Below are positions 8,917 to 17,949 of a stretch of DNA of 40,277 nt, in pieces. The stretch is from Stramenopiles sp. TOSAG23-3 (Eukaryota; Sar): assembly GCA_900128585.1 (NCBI GenBank), contig LT642183.1:1-40277 (forward strand). The letters run 5' to 3'. A program made the position numbers and the translations under genes. Each line of letters starts with the position of its first letter. Within the stretch, counting starts at the first letter, position 1. Under the pieces are notes generated by a model. The model was not told where the DNA came from, did no database searches, and saw only the letters and a list, made by a program, of their open reading frames with translations.

Positions 8917-11205
8917 TTAACTGTGCTTTTTCTTCCCCTTCCTCTGTTTTTTCGACGAGAATGCCGATTTATTGACTGGAACTTTCCCACTATCAGCTGC
9001 TTTCGAAAATGCTTTTTCTGCATTTTTCACCCACTTCTTGAAACGTTCTTTTTGGGGGTCCGTGAAGCCTAAGTCTCCAGCGCCTTGGACCTCCTTCAAA
9101 AATAGTAAAGACTTTTCTATTATTTCTTTGTTGCTTCGTTTGAAATAGCCTGGTTTACTGTTTACAAGGGGCCCTGACTGGAGCGCATGTTGTACGAGCA
9201 TCCAGAGCACTAGCGAATACTTGATACGCTCTTCGTCGGACTCCATCGCTCCAATAAGCTCCCTCCACCACATTGTACAGCGCGTAATGCCAGAAAGGCA
9301 CTCTTCCCATTGTTGAATCGTCGGCACCGTGGGAAGTTGCGACTCAATGTTCTTCATCTTTCGGTACAAATTTTTCTTCTTTTTCACAAACGTTTTCTCC
9401 TCCTTCTTCGCGTTGGACGCACTGAGGTATTCTGCTCCTTTTTTCTCTTGATTCCGTACAAAATTTTCGGTCTCTTCTTCCGTTAAGACTCTCCACGAGC
9501 ATGTTTCCAAGTCATCGATGCGGTATTCGATGCTCCGGTACGCGGCATTCCCGCCCACCCATTTGGGGCGTTTTCCAGAGACGTCTTCGTATATCTCTTG
9601 GTTTACTCGCATTTGTCTTTTAATGTGCGAGGCTAACGGTACTTCTCGGAAGGATGGGGTGGAGGCAGCTACGAAGGAATCAAGCCCGCTGGCACCGTCC
9701 TCGGAACTTTCCGACGGGTGCTCCGTCGCTGCACACTGCCGGTACGCCTCATCGTCCACTAAATTCAACAATTCTAACCCGTACTCCCACTGGTGTGACC
9801 CCAGGAGGTGAAAGTGGTTTATCCCATCCTGGCTTACCGGCACCTCTTCTTTCGCTTCCATGGGCACGGGGTATTCGCACAACCCTCCGTACACTGCCGC
9901 AATCCAACGAGCTTGCAACTCGCAGAGGGGAAACGGGACAACGCTGTAAGGCAAGCCTACAAACGAAAGGGAGGGGCATGATTTCAGGAAGCAGTCCATG
10001 TGCAAGTGTTGAACGCAACGCCCCGAAGAGTGGATAAGATCGTTTTTTTCTACAAAGTCCTGATCAATGAAAGGGAAATCATATTTGTACCCTGTGCAAA
10101 ATATAACAGCGTCTACATCCTGAAGGACGTTCCCGTCGACGAGTTCCACGCCCCCGGAGTGCAGCAACGACTTTATCGCGGGACGCCAGGCCACGAGGGG
10201 GTCCCTGTCTGGCCTCTCTGATACATTATCCGGTACGTTCTTGTCGCACACTGTGACGGACTTTGCAACAAGCTTGAGCTGCAGCGCAATGTCTGTTCCA
10301 GAGGCCTTTGCGCCAAGCAAAACGACGTTTTTGCCTCGAAAATCGTCCCCTTTGTCAAACTCTATGCTGTGCATCACTACGCCCGGGAAGACGTCCAACC
10401 CTTGCAAATTCGGAAATACCGGGGCGTTGTAGTGGCCGTTCGCAACTATGACAGCGTCAAACCTGTGGGTCGTGTTGTAAACAGCACAGCTTTCGTCCGA
10501 AACTTCGACCATCCAAGGGACGTTCTGGAACTCCTGCTCCTCGCCTTCGCTCGTCTTCCCGTCATTGTTCGGCCACATGCGGACGACACGCTTTGAACAC
10601 TTTATGTGGTCCATCAATCCATGGTAGTATGCGTACTGGTGAAGGTACGATCCCATGTCCTTATTGGTAACGAAAGACGGAAGGTGGGGTTTGAATGGAA
10701 GGTCAAAGAATGCCATGATTTCTTTCGGCAAATTTGTTATAAGCCCGTCGTACATTGCGCTGCTGCCCGGGCGGCCGGGCCTGCCACCGTCGCTGTCCGA
10801 ATCGGCGGCCTGCGCCCCATTCTTCTTTCCTTTCGGGGTGGTGGCATGCCCAACTATTTTATCTGCCGTTTTTGGGGCAATGTCCCTCCAAACCCCCCCG
10901 ATTACTTCTTCCTTCTCAAACAGCGTGGCGTTGAGCCCCGCTGCAAGGCAATATCGTAAAGACGCTAACCCGCTCGCTCCCCCCCCAATAATTGCCACCC
11001 TAACTTTTGGGTCGATGAAATCCATTTCCTCCCCTGGTATTCCCGCTTTATGGTGCCTTGATATTTCAAGGCCCGCCCTCCACTGTCTCATCTCTCTTCT
11101 CCGGGCCCTCTCAATTTTCAAAGCAGCTTTTTGTTGTTTCCCCGAGTGCCGTACCCGGCGTGCAGGGATTCTGTTGCGAAACGAATAGTAAGTGGTAGCT
11201 TTCAT
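8917..11205 (-). CDS. Flavin-containing monooxygenase (FMO) family protein with basic C-terminal extension
   Basis: A 762-residue protein, longer than typical FMOs (about 450-550). FMOs use FAD, NADPH and O2 to oxygenate nucleophilic N or S atoms; the substrate here is unknown. Visible motifs are the FAD-binding GGGASG (74-79) after a beta strand, the FMO signature FPGVVMHSIEF (273-283), the NADPH-binding GAKASG (298-303) and CTGY (368-371) of the FATGY type. Before the FAD site lie about 65 residues rich in Arg, His and Lys, possibly a targeting sequence. An insertion rich in Gly, Asp and Pro (about 112-150) splits the N-terminal domain. About 120 residues at the C-terminus are helical and end in a Lys-rich tail (KKQRKGKKKHS) not usual for the family. 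The first ATG is at 11205; internal Met39 and Met61 are alternatives. It converges on the BRO1 gene. Confidence 0.85.
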   Translation of the reverse strand: MKATTYYSFRNRIPARRVRHSGKQQKAALKIERARRREMRQWRAGLEISRHHKAGIPGEEMDFIDPKVRVAIIGGGASGLASLRYCLAAGLNATLFEKEEVIGGVWRDIAPKTADKIVGHATTPKGKKNGAQAADSDSDGGRPGRPGSSAMYDGLITNLPKEIMAFFDLPFKPHLPSFVTNKDMGSYLHQYAYYHGLMDHIKCSKRVVRMWPNNDGKTSEGEEQEFQNVPWMVEVSDESCAVYNTTHRFDAVIVANGHYNAPVFPNLQGLDVFPGVVMHSIEFDKGDDFRGKNVVLLGAKASGTDIALQLKLVAKSVTVCDKNVPDNVSERPDRDPLVAWRPAIKSLLHSGGVELVDGNVLQDVDAVIFCTGYKYDFPFIDQDFVEKNDLIHSSGRCVQHLHMDCFLKSCPSLSFVGLPYSVVPFPLCELQARWIAAVYGGLCEYPVPMEAKEEVPVSQDGINHFHLLGSHQWEYGLELLNLVDDEAYRQCAATEHPSESSEDGASGLDSFVAASTPSFREVPLASHIKRQMRVNQEIYEDVSGKRPKWVGGNAAYRSIEYRIDDLETCSWRVLTEEETENFVRNQEKKGAEYLSASNAKKEEKTFVKKKKNLYRKMKNIESQLPTVPTIQQWEECLSGITRCTMWWRELIGAMESDEERIKYSLVLWMLVQHALQSGPLVNSKPGYFKRSNKEIIEKSLLFLKEVQGAGDLGFTDPQKERFKKWVKNAEKAFSKAADSGKVPVNKSAFSSKKQRKGKKKHS

Positions 11206-11395
11206 TGTGGAAGAAGAAGCATTCCCGCTGTTGGCCTACTACTTCAAACTTTGAATCGCGATTTCGTTCCTGTACTTTCGATCCTCTAATTTCTTTCGTA
11301 GAATTTTACTGATCAATCGTGCTCATCCGTTTTTGTTTTGTTTCATGTAGAACTTAATTATATAAAAGATCCCTCGTCAATTTGAATTTTATTTT

Positions 11396-11480
11396 NNNNN
11401 NNNNNNNNNNNNNNNNNNNNNNNNNNNNNNNNNNNNNNNNNNNNNNNNNNNNNNNNNNNNNNNNNNNNNNNNNNNNNNNN
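11396..11480. other. Assembly gap (85 Ns)
   Basis: A run of 85 N characters. Real content and true length are unknown. It is flanked by A/T-rich sequence, consistent with a low-complexity break in assembly. Confidence 0.99.
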
Positions 11481-12221
11481 TAACACAGTATAATATAATA
11501 ATACTGTAAAATAAAAATAATAAAAAAATAATTTCAATTAGCTTAGAATAGAATAGAATCGAAGAAGTACGAACCAAAAAAACAAATGTTGAACGACAGA
11601 GTTGATTTGTTTTTATTGACGACTTCGTTGTCTTTAGTTGCTGTGTTGTTGTATTTATTTAAATTATACGAGAGAGTCGTCTTATACGTATTACTATATG
11701 AATTTAAATAAGAAAATAATTTTTTAAGTACATTTGTTTCTCTTTGATCACATTTTCTAATGGTTTTCCTTCAAGGTACAACTTGCATCTGCCGTTTACT
11801 TAATTGCTGTATTGTTACATAGGTATTATTGTATACATTGTTTTGTGCTTAAAACTTACTTGTTGTGATGAAAGATAATTATTCCATTATTTATTTATAT
11901 AACCATTAAGTATTACTTTTCCAAGTGCAAATGTCGCATTTTAAAAAATCTTGGGCACCTGTCCTTTGATATGTCTATATAAGAAATATTCCTATCAAAA
12001 TATATTAGAATACAAAACGAAAAATATTGTTGATTCAAATTTTTCACTATTGTTTATTAACATAAAAATAGCATCAAGCAATTCAAAATAAAATAATAAA
12101 ACCATGCGATGCGCTGCCGTGTCTGTCGTCCCAACTTTAACAGGAACACAGCTTCACGTTTGCTTCCGCCTTCTGATGATTGTTCTTCTTCTTCTATACA
12201 ATCAATATAAATTTGGCGGAA

Positions 12222-12275
12222 AAGGAATTGGAAGAATGGAATTGGAAGAATGGAAATGGAAATGGAATTGGAATG
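12222..12275. repeat. GGAATTGGAAGAAT minisatellite
   Basis: Short imperfect tandem array of GGAATTGGAAGAAT and shorter GGAAAT/GGAATT units, about 140 bp upstream of the IFT52 start. Confidence 0.6.
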
Positions 12276-12406
12276 TATAATCGATTGGTAACGTTTCTGT
12301 CGTTTTGATAAATATACATACATATATATATTAGATACATTAAAAACGTACGTATATACAGGGTTATATATTCACGTGTACATACCCTTACTCGGTGAAC
12401 GTACAA

Positions 12407-13780
12407 ATGGAGGCCACTAAAGTCGACGGGGAAGCGCCCGTAGAAGCACCAGCACAGGAGAAAGTCATTCTATTCGACGCGAGCAAGCGAGAAACGCATC
12501 ATGCAGGGAGTGGGTTCAAGAAGTTGTACCGTCGGTTGCGTGCAAACCACAAGGTAGCGACGAACAAGGATGAAATAGGTAGTATCGATTTTGAGAACGT
12601 TGGGGTAATGGTGTTTGGTTGCCCGCGGGAGAAATTTTCAAAGTCTGAGTTTGACAGGTTGCAAGAGTTTATGGCGAAGGGGGGAAGCATTCTATTTTTC
12701 TCTGGGGAAGGAGGGGAAAACTCGACGGGGACAAACTTTAGTTATTTGACGGAAGAGCTCGGGATCTCCCTGAACAGCGATTGCGTCGTCCGGACGGTGT
12801 ACCACAAATACACGCACCCCAAGGAGGCGCTGATCTCGAGCGGTGTCCTCAGCCGTAAGCTGGTCCGTGCCAAAGATCTCCTCTCGAAGAAAGGGAGTGC
12901 GGCCAGCGAGGACGCCCCGAGTCCGTCCCGCGCCTACGAAGCGAAGAGTGACAGGAAAGAGACCGGTGGAATAACGTTCGTTTACCCCCACGGGTGCACG
13001 CTGAACGTTGCCAAGCCTGCCGTGCCGCTTCTGTCCTCCGGGCACGTCGCGTACCCGTTGAATCGACCCGTACTGGCCGTGTCGAAGAAAGAAGGGAAGG
13101 AGGCCGGGAAAATTGCGGTCCTCGGGAGTGCGGAGTTGTTTTCCGACGATTGGCTGCTAAAAGAGGACAACAACAAGCTCCAGGACATCCTGTTCAAGTG
13201 GCTGTGTGGAGAGACCCAGTTTGGAAATTTGCTAGACCGGGTCCAGGAAGACGCTGACTTCAACGAAAAGTACGACCAGATTCCAGACGTCGAAGCACTG
13301 TCTGAAAGGTTGCGTAGTTGCCTCCAGGAAAGCGAGGAAGTCGATAAACAAATCAAAAAGCTGTTCGTGGACGACATGTTCTCTCTGACGACAAACGTGA
13401 TCCCTCAAGCCGTAAGCTTGTATGAAGATTTGCGGGTCAAGCACGAGCCGCTGTCGCTCATCCCGCCACAGTTTGAGTGCCCGCAGCCACCCTTGCAGCC
13501 CGCGGTCTTTCCTCCGTCCTTGCGGGAACCACCCCCGCCCGCCTTGGACCAGTTCGACCTTGACGAGCACTTTGCAAGTGAAAAGATACGCCTGGCACAG
13601 CTCACGAACAAGTGCAGCGACGACGACTTGGACTACTACGTGCGAGAGGCCGGAGACATACTGGGCGCTACGCAGAACCTTCCGTTGGACCTTATCAAAG
13701 ACCCGCAACTTGGTGCCAAGCACATTCTGAACTATATTTTCAACCAAATCGTCAACTTCAAAAAGTTGGACCAGCAATGA
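12407..13780 (+). CDS. IFT52: Intraflagellar transport protein 52 (IFT-B core subunit)
   Basis: A 457-residue protein close to the family's usual length (about 430-460). IFT52 is a core IFT-B subunit; it bridges IFT-B1 and IFT-B2 and is required for ciliary assembly. The N-terminal GIFT-type domain (about 18-270) begins ILFDASKRE and carries the conserved GPREKF-like turn (here GCPREKFSKSEF), GEGGE and VYHKYTHPKEALISSGVL, very close to animal IFT52. A conserved C-terminal section includes PPLQPAVFPPSLREPPPP, and the far end is helical. A linker at about 150-180, rich in Ser, Lys and Pro, is probably lineage-specific. The start is the ATG at 12407; the frame extends four codons to a GTG. The gene shows that the organism has, or can build, a flagellum at some life stage. 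Confidence 0.95.
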   Translation: MEATKVDGEAPVEAPAQEKVILFDASKRETHHAGSGFKKLYRRLRANHKVATNKDEIGSIDFENVGVMVFGCPREKFSKSEFDRLQEFMAKGGSILFFSGEGGENSTGTNFSYLTEELGISLNSDCVVRTVYHKYTHPKEALISSGVLSRKLVRAKDLLSKKGSAASEDAPSPSRAYEAKSDRKETGGITFVYPHGCTLNVAKPAVPLLSSGHVAYPLNRPVLAVSKKEGKEAGKIAVLGSAELFSDDWLLKEDNNKLQDILFKWLCGETQFGNLLDRVQEDADFNEKYDQIPDVEALSERLRSCLQESEEVDKQIKKLFVDDMFSLTTNVIPQAVSLYEDLRVKHEPLSLIPPQFECPQPPLQPAVFPPSLREPPPPALDQFDLDEHFASEKIRLAQLTNKCSDDDLDYYVREAGDILGATQNLPLDLIKDPQLGAKHILNYIFNQIVNFKKLDQQ

Positions 13781-13833
13781 ATGCAAGGCCCCTTCGTTCA
13801 AGGGACGCTCACGTCTTTAGATAATATCTAAAT

Positions 13834-13853
13834 AAACAGCCATTACTTTGTTC
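13834..13853 (+). repeat. AACAGCC element, weaker copy
   Basis: AAACAGCCATTACTTTGTTC, 54 bp after the IFT52 stop. It matches the AACAGCC core and the trailing TTTGTT of the stronger copies only. Confidence 0.4.
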
Positions 13854-13985
13854 AACATAACTCCACTTAATAAATAAAAACTTTTTATAAAACCTAAAAA
13901 AGCTTAAATCAGGGGGATAAGATAATTTATTTTTTTTTAGAATTCTAAAAATTACTCTAAGAGTATTAAGTGTCGCATTAATTTT

Positions 13986-14020
13986 AATACTTAATATATA
14001 ACAGCCAATTTTCTTGTTTA
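13986..14020 (+). repeat. AACAGCCAATTTT element, copy 2
   Basis: It carries AATACTTAA and then ACAGCCAATTTTCTTGTTT, nearly identical to the element at 8771-8799, and again lies between convergent genes. Confidence 0.6.
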
Positions 14021-14212
14021 AAAAGAGTATAAGTGTAAACGTTTCCATTTGATTGTAAATAACTCTACGAATATTCTTACACCAAGAATTATTATGAGAG
14101 TCCATTGTTAATTTAACTACACACGATGCAAACATACTTCGCTTTTGTTTCCTCTTTGAAAAAATAAATATGGTAGTCGTTATCCGTAATTATTCCATTT
14201 GAACCAGCTACC

Positions 14213-14902
14213 TCACGAAGTATGTGGGTCGCTACCAGACGGTCTTCTGTTTCCATAGTTCTCAACAACTCGGCGGCCAAAGAATATACCGTTCCACGCC
14301 GATAGAGCTGCAACGAACAGTCCAGCTAATATTTCTACATATGTTAAATTTGCGCGTTTGACGTAGACGACTCGAAAAATTAGATACCCGCCAATACTGG
14401 TGAACGGAGTACGGATCCACGTGTTAATTGCAGCATTGAGACGCTTTTCTGCCAGGGCCTTCAAATATTTATTTTTTCGCATTGCCAACAATACGTAGCT
14501 CACGCCGCCTGGGAAACCGGACAGAAAAAATACACAATAATCCAAGATGGCACCTACTGGAAAATAAAAGACAATTGGTCCCACAAGCCCGATCATTAGA
14601 ATGTGGTGGACCCATTCTAACGTGGGCAATGGTCGGAACGCCATAACGTGGTAGGCATGAATGCCAATGCAAACGCAGTAACCATTTAAATTTGGGGCAA
14701 GGTGAAAGGCATGTACAGGATCGAACAACGTCTCCAACATACCCTGTGCTGTGAGGGCAGTGGCAACACCGTTACCGATGGCGTGTAATATTTCGTACCG
14801 GCCCTGTAATCCTCGTGACTTCAATAAAATATCAGCACAAAATAAAATTATTACAGTGACACCAATTACCAAACCCCTTGAGCCATACAGTTGGTCTTCC
14901 AT
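14213..14902 (-). CDS. Multipass membrane protein, TLC-domain-like
   Basis: A 229-residue protein with about six hydrophobic segments (for example GLVIGVTVIILFCADILL near the start, and others around MIGLVGPIVFYFPVGAI and DYCVFFLSGF). The WVHHILM motif in a membrane-proximal segment, preceded by a long helix with IHAYHVM, resembles the paired-His signature of TLC proteins (TRAM, LAG1, CLN8, TMEM56), which act on or sense lipids in ER membranes. The C-terminus is short and polar. The start is the ATG at 14902; the open frame extends 36 codons to a TTG, and that upstream stretch does not look like a membrane or signal sequence. It converges on IFT52 and diverges from the PPR gene. Family assignment is tentative; the membrane nature is clear. 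Confidence 0.6.
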   Translation of the reverse strand: MEDQLYGSRGLVIGVTVIILFCADILLKSRGLQGRYEILHAIGNGVATALTAQGMLETLFDPVHAFHLAPNLNGYCVCIGIHAYHVMAFRPLPTLEWVHHILMIGLVGPIVFYFPVGAILDYCVFFLSGFPGGVSYVLLAMRKNKYLKALAEKRLNAAINTWIRTPFTSIGGYLIFRVVYVKRANLTYVEILAGLFVAALSAWNGIFFGRRVVENYGNRRPSGSDPHTS

Positions 14903-15518
14903 TTTAAACGTACTGTTTTTTGTGTTTCTGGTATACGGGACAAAGCCGTGGCCGAACAATCGCGTGGATCGAATGCAGTCGTCAAACCTATTTACAAAAT
15001 GAGTGGACAAACAAAACGATCCTGTGTATGTTAAGAATCAGTAAGAACTATTTTAACGTATATATATATCACTACGTAAACGTAAGAAGTATCCACTGCT
15101 GTGAAAAAAAAATTATACTAACCGTAGACCAAATTAACCGTCGGAATTCGGTACATAAAATACAATAAATAATAATTTGAGAGAAGAAGAAGAAGAAGGA
15201 GGAGGAGAGGAGGAGGTGAGGAGGAGGTGCGAAAAAAAAAAAAGAACAAGAGAAGAAGAAGAAGAGAAGAAGAAGAAGAGAAGAAGAAGAAGAAGAAGAA
15301 GAAGAAGAAGAAGAAGAAGAAGAAGAAAAAGAAGAAGAAGAGAAGAAGAAGAAGAAGAAGAAGAAAAAGAAGAAGAGAAAATAATAATAGTAGTAAGTCG
15401 ACGACGACGAAGCGAATAATATTTTTTTATATTTTTTATTATTATTGTAGGACTAATCATCTTCTGTTTTTATTATTACTTTACATATTTGAATATACAG
15501 GAGCAATTGATTATTAAA
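14903..15518. other. Divergent spacer between TLC-like and PPR-TrmB genes
   Basis: No gene is seen. It holds both promoters and is dominated by the GAA-type tract listed separately. A T-rich run ending in TTGTAG near 15450 could be a splice acceptor, but this is weak. Confidence 0.5.
15181..15382. repeat. (GAA)n / purine-strand microsatellite
   Basis: About 200 bp of almost pure purine on the + strand: GAA units with interspersed GAG and A-runs. Open frames through it encode only poly-Arg, Lys, Glu or poly-Leu, Ser, Phe and are artefacts. Long GAA tracts can form triplex DNA. Confidence 0.9.
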
Positions 15519-17483
15519 ATGGTTGAACACAAGAAAAGTCATATAAAAAACCTACAAAGATTCAATATAAGGGCCCTAATTTGTTATTCTGCTGTTCAAC
15601 ACCACGTTTTCAAGTCGCGCAGCCCTTTTGCCAAGGCTGCTCTCCAAACCATGAGCAGGCGTGCGTCTTCCGAAACTGTCGGAATAAACAAAACTATTGC
15701 TCAGTTCGCGCGGCAAAAGAAGTTCATAGAGGCAAAAGTAGCGTTTGAAGACGCACGCAGGCGGGGCCTGGCCAACTCGCACACGTACGCCGCTACTATT
15801 AATGCGTTTGTTCGCTGTGGATACGTCAACCAAGCAGAAGAGTTGTTGAGCAGGATGGAGAGTGCGGAAGTGGTATCTTACACCACGGTTATGAAGGGCC
15901 TTTGTGGGGTCGGGCAGCTGGAAAAAGCGATTGGTTTGGCTGACAAATTAGTTGATGCAAACATAACCCCCAATATACGAACAGCCAATACATTATTAAG
16001 AGGGTGTGTAAGGGTTGGTGCGGTTGAACGATGCAGAGATTTGCTAAAGAAAATGCAAAAACAGTGGAAAGTAGTTCCAGATGCGTCTTCTTGGGAGTAC
16101 GTCGTGTCTTTGCTTTGCCGTGGTTTGGCGGTGGAACAGGCAAAAACAATAGTTGGACGTTTGAAGCAGCGGACAGAAAGTCCAGACATATACAACAACC
16201 CTGCACTGTATCTAAATTTGTGCCGGTGCTCAACCATATTAGGCCAATGGAAGCCGGCGAGGAAAGCCGCGGCAAAAGCCGTGGCACTCCTCGACGACGA
16301 GGAGAAGGCCCAGCGCGAAGAAGAGTCCAACAGTAGCAGTGGCAGTCAACAATTAAATAAGGTTGTAGGGGGGAAACAGGGCTGGAGGTCCCAGGCTGTC
16401 AGCGAGACACGGTCGCGTTCCTTGTCTGTATTTAAGCGCCACCGAAGGTCGGAAATGCGCGCAGAAATCGACTTGTTGAAGGCCTTTATTGAAGAGCACA
16501 AGTCGCTGTCCACTGGAGACCACGCCGTTACAATCGCAAATCATATGAAAAGGTTGCACCTGTTTCCTCTCGATGAGCGTTTGGACGAAAGTAACTGCGT
16601 CAAGGTTTTGGTTGAGGGACTGTGCAAATCGTTTGGACTGAAGCAACTGATGCAGCATTGTAAAAATATTAAACTGGAAGGTTTTCAGGATCACTACTCG
16701 ACCGTCTATGATGGTAGCAAGAACATTGATGTTTCCAAAGCATTTTGCCGTACAGATGAGAGCAGCAATAGAGTCAAGAAGATGGAAATATGCTCCGGGG
16801 CGGGAGAGTGGGTGGTATCTCAGGCTAGCGCAGATCCCAATTCAGATTGGTTCTCGTTAGAAATTCTTTACGACAGGGTTTACCAAATATTTTGCCGCTC
16901 AATCTTTGAGAATTGTAGCAACCTTTCAATAGTCGCAGGGGATGCCTCCCACATCCTACCGCATCATTTTTTGGGGGACAGCATTGACTACATATTCGTT
17001 AATTACCCAGAACCACCACAACAAATTGGTGGAGAAAGTTCACAATCGTCTCACTTGCTGAATGCTGAATTCTTCAAGTCCATGTCACGAGTCGTTACAA
17101 AAACTGGTTGCATTACCATAATAACTGACAACGAGTGGTATGGAAATTTGCTCATAAAGATTGCCAGTGGTGTCACCACAGTCCGAGGCGTTCAATTTGC
17201 ACAAAACGCAAAGCGTCGTGTAATTTCAAGAGCTGGCGATGTCTGCCTGTACGAAGGTTCCCCGGGGGAGGAAACCGGACTGTCCGATGCTTCCGCATCG
17301 TCGTATTTTGATCGATTGTGGCAACGGGAGCAACAACGGAGAAGATTCTTCGTCACTGTTAGGCACTGTGAAGGTCGTCTTCATCATGACTCTCCTGGTG
17401 GGAATAATTTTTCAAACAGTTCCATTGGTAAAAAGAGAAAGAACACGAGCGGGAAAAAGAAGAAAAAGAAAAAGAAATTTTGA
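15519..17483 (+). CDS. PPR protein fused to a TrmB-like tRNA (guanine-N7) methyltransferase domain
   Basis: A 654-residue chimera. The N-terminus (1-50) is basic and Ser/Ala-rich without acidic residues, like an organellar targeting peptide. Residues about 85-220 are pentatricopeptide repeats (TYAATINAFVRCGYVNQAEE, VSYTTVMKGLCGVGQLEKAI, IRTANTLLRGCVRVGAVE), which bind single-stranded RNA. After a charged linker, residues about 420-580 resemble TrmB-type AdoMet methyltransferases: CSGAGEWV (motif I), SLEILYDRV, VAGDAS, DYIFVNYPEPP and ITDNEWYG. Canonical TrmB has PDPW followed by a His/Arg/Lys-rich loop; here that reads PEPPQQ and the basic loop is missing, so m7G46 activity is uncertain. The tail is very Lys-rich. 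RNA-guided methylation of an organellar tRNA or other RNA is inferred. The start is the ATG at 15519; a TTG lies 10 codons upstream. Internal Met44 is an alternative. Confidence 0.8.
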   Translation: MVEHKKSHIKNLQRFNIRALICYSAVQHHVFKSRSPFAKAALQTMSRRASSETVGINKTIAQFARQKKFIEAKVAFEDARRRGLANSHTYAATINAFVRCGYVNQAEELLSRMESAEVVSYTTVMKGLCGVGQLEKAIGLADKLVDANITPNIRTANTLLRGCVRVGAVERCRDLLKKMQKQWKVVPDASSWEYVVSLLCRGLAVEQAKTIVGRLKQRTESPDIYNNPALYLNLCRCSTILGQWKPARKAAAKAVALLDDEEKAQREEESNSSSGSQQLNKVVGGKQGWRSQAVSETRSRSLSVFKRHRRSEMRAEIDLLKAFIEEHKSLSTGDHAVTIANHMKRLHLFPLDERLDESNCVKVLVEGLCKSFGLKQLMQHCKNIKLEGFQDHYSTVYDGSKNIDVSKAFCRTDESSNRVKKMEICSGAGEWVVSQASADPNSDWFSLEILYDRVYQIFCRSIFENCSNLSIVAGDASHILPHHFLGDSIDYIFVNYPEPPQQIGGESSQSSHLLNAEFFKSMSRVVTKTGCITIITDNEWYGNLLIKIASGVTTVRGVQFAQNAKRRVISRAGDVCLYEGSPGEETGLSDASASSYFDRLWQREQQRRRFFVTVRHCEGRLHHDSPGGNNFSNSSIGKKRKNTSGKKKKKKKKF

Positions 17484-17949
17484 GGAAAATTCAAGAATGA
17501 AAATGTATTCAATACTACTTGTAAATTGTAGACATTTGTAATTTATTCCTATATTACATTTATTTATATTCTATTGACACAGCAACGATTTGTTGTTGTA
17601 CTATTATAGTGCTGTGTAGTATTTACATTTAGAGGTGTTTGTACAAAAAAACAGTTGAAAAGAAGGGGGGGGGGGGACGGGAACGGACTGCTCAAAGAAA
17701 TGGCAATAGCACCATTATGTATTTATAGATTGATGACATTTTGTTGTGATTAAAAAATAATGTATAATTTTGTAGTAGTACTCGTTGACAGAAGCAGAGT
17801 AGAAATCGTCGAGAAGATTAAATAGACAGAGGGAAATCATCAGAGTGGAGAAACAAATTGAAAGCCCACCGCAAGATGATCAACGAAACCTCAGCAGTCA
17901 ATTTTGTCGAACTGCTTTTTCTTGCAAAGGTTTAGGAAACTAGAACACA
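17484..17949. other. Spacer between PPR-TrmB and the secreted-protein gene
   Basis: No gene is seen. AT-rich 3' UTR sequence, a run of 11-12 G near 17666-17677, then a purine-rich stretch leading into the next gene. Confidence 0.5.

Larger units (their letters stand above)
11206..12406. other. Divergent spacer between monooxygenase and IFT52, with assembly gap
   Basis: No coding sequence is seen. Very AT-rich. It should hold the promoters of both flanking genes. It contains the N gap and, near the IFT52 side, a short GGAATTGGAAGAAT-type minisatellite. Confidence 0.55.
13781..14212. other. Convergent spacer between IFT52 and the TLC-like gene
   Basis: No gene is seen. AT-rich, with two AACAGCC-type elements (listed separately). 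It presumably holds the 3' UTRs of both flanking genes. Confidence 0.5.

Noticed and set aside
10655-11188. 177-codon open frame on the + strand
   Set aside because: Antisense to the FAD-binding part of the monooxygenase; no independent support.
15177-15460. Open frames encoding poly-Arg/Lys/Glu and, on the other strand, poly-Leu/Ser
   Set aside because: They arise only from the GAA microsatellite and have no coding-like composition.
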